In this document: positions 60,631-64,000 of the stretch, piece after piece
How positions within the stretch are numbered: the stretch's first letter is position 1
Layout of the letters: each line of letters begins with the position of its first letter
Origin: Leucobacter sp. wl10
GTDB taxonomy: Bacteria > Actinomycetota > Actinomycetes > Actinomycetales > Microbacteriaceae
Direction of reading: 5' to 3'
Assembly (NCBI RefSeq): GCF_003569785.1
Contig: NZ_KZ983990.1
Span: 172,967-236,966, forward strand
DNA length: 64,000 nt
Translations under genes and position numbers: made by a program
Notes under the pieces: model-generated
What the model was told of the DNA's origin: nothing
Databases searched by the model: none
What the model saw: the letters and a program-made list of their open reading frames with translations, nothing else

Positions 60631-61481
60631 CGTTCTCCGATCGACTTCGAAACGCGGTTCACAGCCATCACGATCAGAATGAACGGGAGACCGGGCAGCA
60701 CCGCCACCCACCAGGCGCTGTTGATGTATCCCTGCCCCTGGGCGATAAGCGCGCCCCACTCGGGTTCGGGCGGAGTCTGGCCGAAACCCAGGTAGCCGAG
60801 CGAGCCGATCGAGAGCAGCGCGGTGCCGAACTGCAGCGTGGCAAGGGCGATCAGCGGTCGCAGCGTGTTCGGCATGATGTGGCGGAAGATGACCCAGGGC
60901 AAGCGCGCTCCCGAGGAGTAGGCCGCCTCCACGAAGGTGAGGTCGCGGATCCGGAACACCTCGGCGCGCATCATGCGCCCGAAGGCGGTGATGAAGCCGA
61001 GGGCGACGCCGAGGGCCACGACGACCGTGCTGTTGCCGAGGCCTGCGAGCACTGAGAGCGTGATCAGAATGCCGGGCAGCGCCATGACCGCGTCGAACAG
61101 CCGGCTGATGACCGTGTCGACGATACCGCCGAAGGTACCGGCGAACAGACCGAGCAACGCTCCGGCCACGAGACTCACGCTGACCGAGAAGGCCGCCGCG
61201 AGCAGCGAGACCTGCGAACCGTAGACCACGCGCGCGTACAGATCTCGACCGAGCTCATCGGTTCCGAACCACTGTCCGGGTCCCGGAGGCATCAGGGAAC
61301 GAGAAGTGTCTCCGACGATCGGATCGAAGCCGGTGAACCACTGCGGAACGATCGCGTAGGCGGTGAAGAGCAGGATCACGAGACCTGCCAACCAGATGTC
61401 CCAGCTCGAGACGGCTCGCCGGAAGCGGCCGACACCCCTGGGGTCTTGCCGGATCAGGACGGCCTGAGTCGATTCAGCCAC
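60627..61481 (-). CDS. Peptide-type ABC importer permease (DppC-like)
   Basis: 284 residues with about five to six membrane segments. Seen: the N-terminal segment followed by HWFGTDELGRDLYARV-type motif (FGTDELGRDLYAR), and the EAA loop (FVEAAYSSGARLPWVIFRHIMPN). It forms the channel with the DppB-like subunit, whose gene overlaps its start by 8 nt. Confidence 0.92.
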   Translation of the reverse strand: MAESTQAVLIRQDPRGVGRFRRAVSSWDIWLAGLVILLFTAYAIVPQWFTGFDPIVGDTSRSLMPPGPGQWFGTDELGRDLYARVVYGSQVSLLAAAFSVSVSLVAGALLGLFAGTFGGIVDTVISRLFDAVMALPGILITLSVLAGLGNSTVVVALGVALGFITAFGRMMRAEVFRIRDLTFVEAAYSSGARLPWVIFRHIMPNTLRPLIALATLQFGTALLSIGSLGYLGFGQTPPEPEWGALIAQGQGYINSAWWVAVLPGLPFILIVMAVNRVSKSIGER

Positions 61482-62409
61482 GCCTTCCCTCCTGTCGGAT
61501 ACGGGGATCGAGCAATGGGTAGCTCAGATCGATGAGCAGATTCACGATGACGAAGATGACCGCAGCGACGACCACGACGCCCTGGACCACCGGCAGATCG
61601 GCGTTCTTCACGCTCTCGAGGATCACGCGGCCGAGGCCCGCGCGGTTGAACACCGTCTCCGTGACGACTGCACCGGTGAGTAGGCCCCCGGCGAGCACGC
61701 CGGTGATCGTGAGGGTCGGGATGAAGGCGTTCTTCAGACCGTGCACCAAGACCACCCGCAGGCGGCTGTTGCCCCGGCACAGGGCCGCGAAGGCATAGGG
61801 TCCCCTCATCACCTGGCCCAGCGATGCCGAGAGCACTTGACCGATCACCGCCGCCGGCTCGATGGCGAGCACGATGACGGGCAGGATGAGCGTTCGCCAG
61901 TCGCTACTGCCGAAGGCGGGCGACCAGCCCAGTTTGAAGGCGAACAGCATGATGAAGAGGATGCCGATCCAGAAGGTCGGGATCGAGACGCCGACCGAGG
62001 GGAGCGCATTGAAGAAGTTGCGCAGCCACGGCTTCTTCACCCAGTTCGCCACGATCGCCAGGGCGACGCCGCCGATAAGGCCGAGCAGGATCGCAGGAAC
62101 CGCGATCGCGAAGGTCTTCGGGAGCGCGGCCATCACCACCTTGAGCACCGGCTGGCGATCCCGGTATGAACTGCCGAAATCCCCCTGGAGGAGGGAGACG
62201 ATCTGCTCGCCGTACCTCACAGCGAGAGGCTTGTCGAGCCCCAGTGAGATCCGGATCTGCTCGATCTGCTCAGGGGCAAGGCCCGTGTCACCCATACGGG
62301 CGAGGGCCGCATCGCCCGGAAGGATGTTGAGCAGGAAGAAGGCCAGCGTATAAGCGAGCCAGAGCACCACGAACGCTTGCGCAGCTCTTTTCAGGACGTA
62401 GGCCTTCAT
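61474..62409 (-). CDS. Peptide-type ABC importer permease (DppB-like)
   Basis: 311 residues: N-terminal membrane segment, FFLLNILPGDAA, an extracytoplasmic loop and YGEQIVSLLQGDFGSSYRD, then the permease core with the C-terminal TETVFNRAGLGRV block. First gene of the importer operon (GGAG site before the ATG). Its 5' region is the 400-nt divergent control region shared with amine oxidase C. Confidence 0.92.
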   Translation of the reverse strand: MKAYVLKRAAQAFVVLWLAYTLAFFLLNILPGDAALARMGDTGLAPEQIEQIRISLGLDKPLAVRYGEQIVSLLQGDFGSSYRDRQPVLKVVMAALPKTFAIAVPAILLGLIGGVALAIVANWVKKPWLRNFFNALPSVGVSIPTFWIGILFIMLFAFKLGWSPAFGSSDWRTLILPVIVLAIEPAAVIGQVLSASLGQVMRGPYAFAALCRGNSRLRVVLVHGLKNAFIPTLTITGVLAGGLLTGAVVTETVFNRAGLGRVILESVKNADLPVVQGVVVVAAVIFVIVNLLIDLSYPLLDPRIRQEGRRG

Positions 62410-62809
62410 TCATCACACTCCGACTCGGCATTGCGTCAGGGATCCGTCATCCGTTTTACGAGGACCGCGCGGAACCGTGTTTCCGAAACGATCAGCCCTA
62501 ATCTAACACGTCGTTCCACAGTAAAGGTAACAGTTCCATATAGCGGACTTAACTATGTTTTCCCGGGAGAATAGAGTTGCTTAAGAACGGCGGATTCATG
62601 CGAGATACTCGGCCGTGTCAATGCGGGAGCGCGTTCCCAATTAAGGACCGCATGGTGGCACGGCGATTACCTCTTCACCCATATCGGCCGAGGGTGCGGC
62701 GATTCTCGAGCGTATAGTTCCAAATTACAGCACGCCGTTCTACACTAGGGAATAGTCTGTTCCGCCATCGCCAGTCGGCTCGGCGGACACGCGCAGAGAG
62801 GCTTCTCAC
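62410..62809. promoter_or_regulatory. Divergent control region of the peptide importer and amine oxidase C
   Basis: 400 nt, visibly AT-richer than the genes, no credible coding frame. It holds several GTTCC/GGAAC-type half sites: GGAACCGTGTTTCC at about 62471, GTTCCACAG (62513), GTTCCATATAGCGGAC (62533) within a block related to 45471-45493, GTTCCC (62633), GTTCCAAAT (62717) and GGAATAGTCTGTTCC at about 62749. A plus-strand promoter TTCCAA (62718-62723), 17 nt, TACACT (62741-62746) overlaps the 34-nt element 62701-62734. Multiple sites suggest cooperative control, possibly by the IclR protein. Confidence 0.55.
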
Positions 62810-63928
62810 ATGAGAATCGCGATCATCGGCCTGGGAGCGATCGGCAGTCAGGCGCTGCTGCATCTCTCGCAGCAGGAGGGCGTACAGGCGGTCGGCTACG
62901 ACCTCTACAGTCCGGGCCACGGCTTCGGGGCATCCGGCGGCGAGAACCGTCTCTTCCCGAGGGTCGGCACCGATTACGAGAACTACACCGAACTGATCGA
63001 CTACGCTCTCTCGGTCTGGGAGAGACTCGAGGGCGATAGCGGCCGCACGATCGTCAAGCGCGCAGGATATCTCGCAGTGGGCGACGAAGCCGCGGCCTCG
63101 CGGAGCCACATCATCCGAGCGGCTGCGGCCGGAGGCACTCCCGCCCGCATCCTGACTCGTGCCCAGCTGCAGGACGAGTTCGGCTTCCAGAGCTATCGCG
63201 AGGGGGATATCGGCGCCTTCGACCCCACCGGAGGCATGATCCGCACCGACGCCGCCATCTTCGAGGCGGCTCGCGCGGCAGAAGCGTTCGGAGCGCAGTT
63301 GCATCCATGGAGCCGGGTGACCGCACTCGAGACGACCCCTCACGAGGTGCGCCTCCACCTCGGCGACCAGACGCACCGCTTCGATCTCGCTGTGGTTACA
63401 ACGGGGCCTTGGGTACATCAGCTGCTCCCGGAGCTTCGCCGGCTGGTTCACGTGCACAGGCCCACCTCAGCCTGGTTCTTGCCGAAAGCGGCCCGCACGA
63501 TGCGCGGACTGCCAGCAATCTCGAGAGAAGGGCAGCAGCAGTACTACGCTGCCCCGACCTTCGACGGCGCCTCGCTCAAGGTCGGATACGGAGGTCTGCG
63601 CCAGCAGAACCTCGCCAGCGCGCCCGAACCCGCGCACACGCTGATCGACCCGGACGAACTCGGCGAGTTTCCCAGGATCCTCGGCGAGTATCTGACCGCC
63701 TTCAACCCGACCCCGTCGCGCATCGCTCACTTCTTCGAGGGGTACACCGATTCCTCGCGCCCGATCATCCAGCGTACGCACGATCGCGTAGTCGTCGGCG
63801 TCGGGTTCTCGGGCCTCGGCTTCAAACTCTCCCCGGTGTTCGGCAGGCTGCTTGCCGAGACGGCGACCGACCGACCCGGCAAACTGCTCGGACCCCTCAG
63901 GGAGAGCATCCCCTCCTTCCCGCTCTGA
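62810..63928 (+). CDS. FAD-dependent amine oxidase, sarcosine/N-methyltryptophan oxidase family (paralog C)
   Basis: 372 residues. Rossmann motif IIGLGAIGSQALLHL, GASGGENRLFPRVGTDYENY, and C-terminal FSGLGFKLSPVFGR, where the His of the usual FSGHGFK is Leu. The covalent-flavin position reads HFFEGYTDS, again without Cys. It is the most divergent of the three paralogs and faces the importer operon, so it probably acts on the imported compound. The 72 nt after its stop, to the window edge, show no gene. Confidence 0.87.
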   Translation: MRIAIIGLGAIGSQALLHLSQQEGVQAVGYDLYSPGHGFGASGGENRLFPRVGTDYENYTELIDYALSVWERLEGDSGRTIVKRAGYLAVGDEAAASRSHIIRAAAAGGTPARILTRAQLQDEFGFQSYREGDIGAFDPTGGMIRTDAAIFEAARAAEAFGAQLHPWSRVTALETTPHEVRLHLGDQTHRFDLAVVTTGPWVHQLLPELRRLVHVHRPTSAWFLPKAARTMRGLPAISREGQQQYYAAPTFDGASLKVGYGGLRQQNLASAPEPAHTLIDPDELGEFPRILGEYLTAFNPTPSRIAHFFEGYTDSSRPIIQRTHDRVVVGVGFSGLGFKLSPVFGRLLAETATDRPGKLLGPLRESIPSFPL

Positions 63929-64000
63929 CGGGCACCTGCGAGAGAGCATCTGCGATGCGGAGACGGGCGAGGGTCTGTCCGATGAACGGTGTGTGGGGTC

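Overview
The window is high-GC DNA with dense genes, short intergenic gaps, many ATGA or GTGA start/stop overlaps, and TAnnnT boxes sitting directly upstream of starts (leaderless style). This points to an actinobacterium, most likely Microbacteriaceae (Leucobacter-like). The family assignment is inferred from protein flavour only. No rRNA, tRNA, CRISPR, IS element or phage gene was seen.

Layout. 1-5.1 kb: the end of an amino-acid ABC importer (permease cut by the window edge, lipoprotein receptor), an OafA-type acyltransferase and an isoprenylcysteine-methyltransferase-like membrane protein. 5.1-33.3 kb: a large catabolic island. It holds two paralogous aldehyde dehydrogenases, a DadA-like FAD dehydrogenase, a translationally coupled operon (ornithine-cyclodeaminase-like, MOFRL glycerate kinase, aberrant enolase), a DapA-family lyase, two Ser/Cys proline-racemase-superfamily proteins, three SDRs, a shikimate-dehydrogenase-like protein, a mandelate-racemase-type dehydratase, a class III aminotransferase/phospho-lyase with an APH-type kinase, an EPSP-synthase-like protein, an IlvD/Edd dehydratase, two GntR (FadR-type) regulators, one LysR regulator and an amino-acid ABC importer. 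A palindrome close to ATTGTC-T-GACAAT lies at or just after the predicted transcription start of most of these units, so they probably form one regulon. 33.4-37.1 kb: a sugar-isomerase-like protein, an Ldh2-family oxidoreductase and an EctB-like aminotransferase; a deleted copy of the last lies at 13 kb.

37.2-41.2 kb is ordinary chromosome: a decayed MerR/HEAT locus, a YdeI-like protein, an Fpg/Nei DNA glycosylase and a ChrA-like transporter. 41.5-63.9 kb is a second amine/amino-acid catabolic island. It carries three FAD-dependent amine oxidases of the sarcosine/N-methyltryptophan oxidase family that lack the covalent-flavin cysteine, two class III aminotransferases, an aldehyde dehydrogenase, an aldo-keto reductase, a HAD hydrolase, a LysA-like decarboxylase, a class IV PLP enzyme, IclR and LysR regulators, an MFS exporter, an AstE/aspartoacylase-like deacylase, a phosphotriesterase-family hydrolase and a complete dipeptide-type ABC importer. 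Repeated GTTCC-containing elements upstream of its promoters suggest a shared regulator, possibly the local IclR protein.

Working model (inference): the first island takes up a hydroxylated amino or imino acid and feeds it through epimerisation or dehydration, oxidation, DapA-type cleavage or deamination and semialdehyde oxidation into central metabolism. The second imports an N-substituted amino compound, strips its acyl or alkyl groups, and transaminates and oxidises the product. The most unusual part is a set of re-tooled primary-metabolism enzymes (enolase-, EPSP-synthase- and AroE-like) inside a co-regulated degradative locus.
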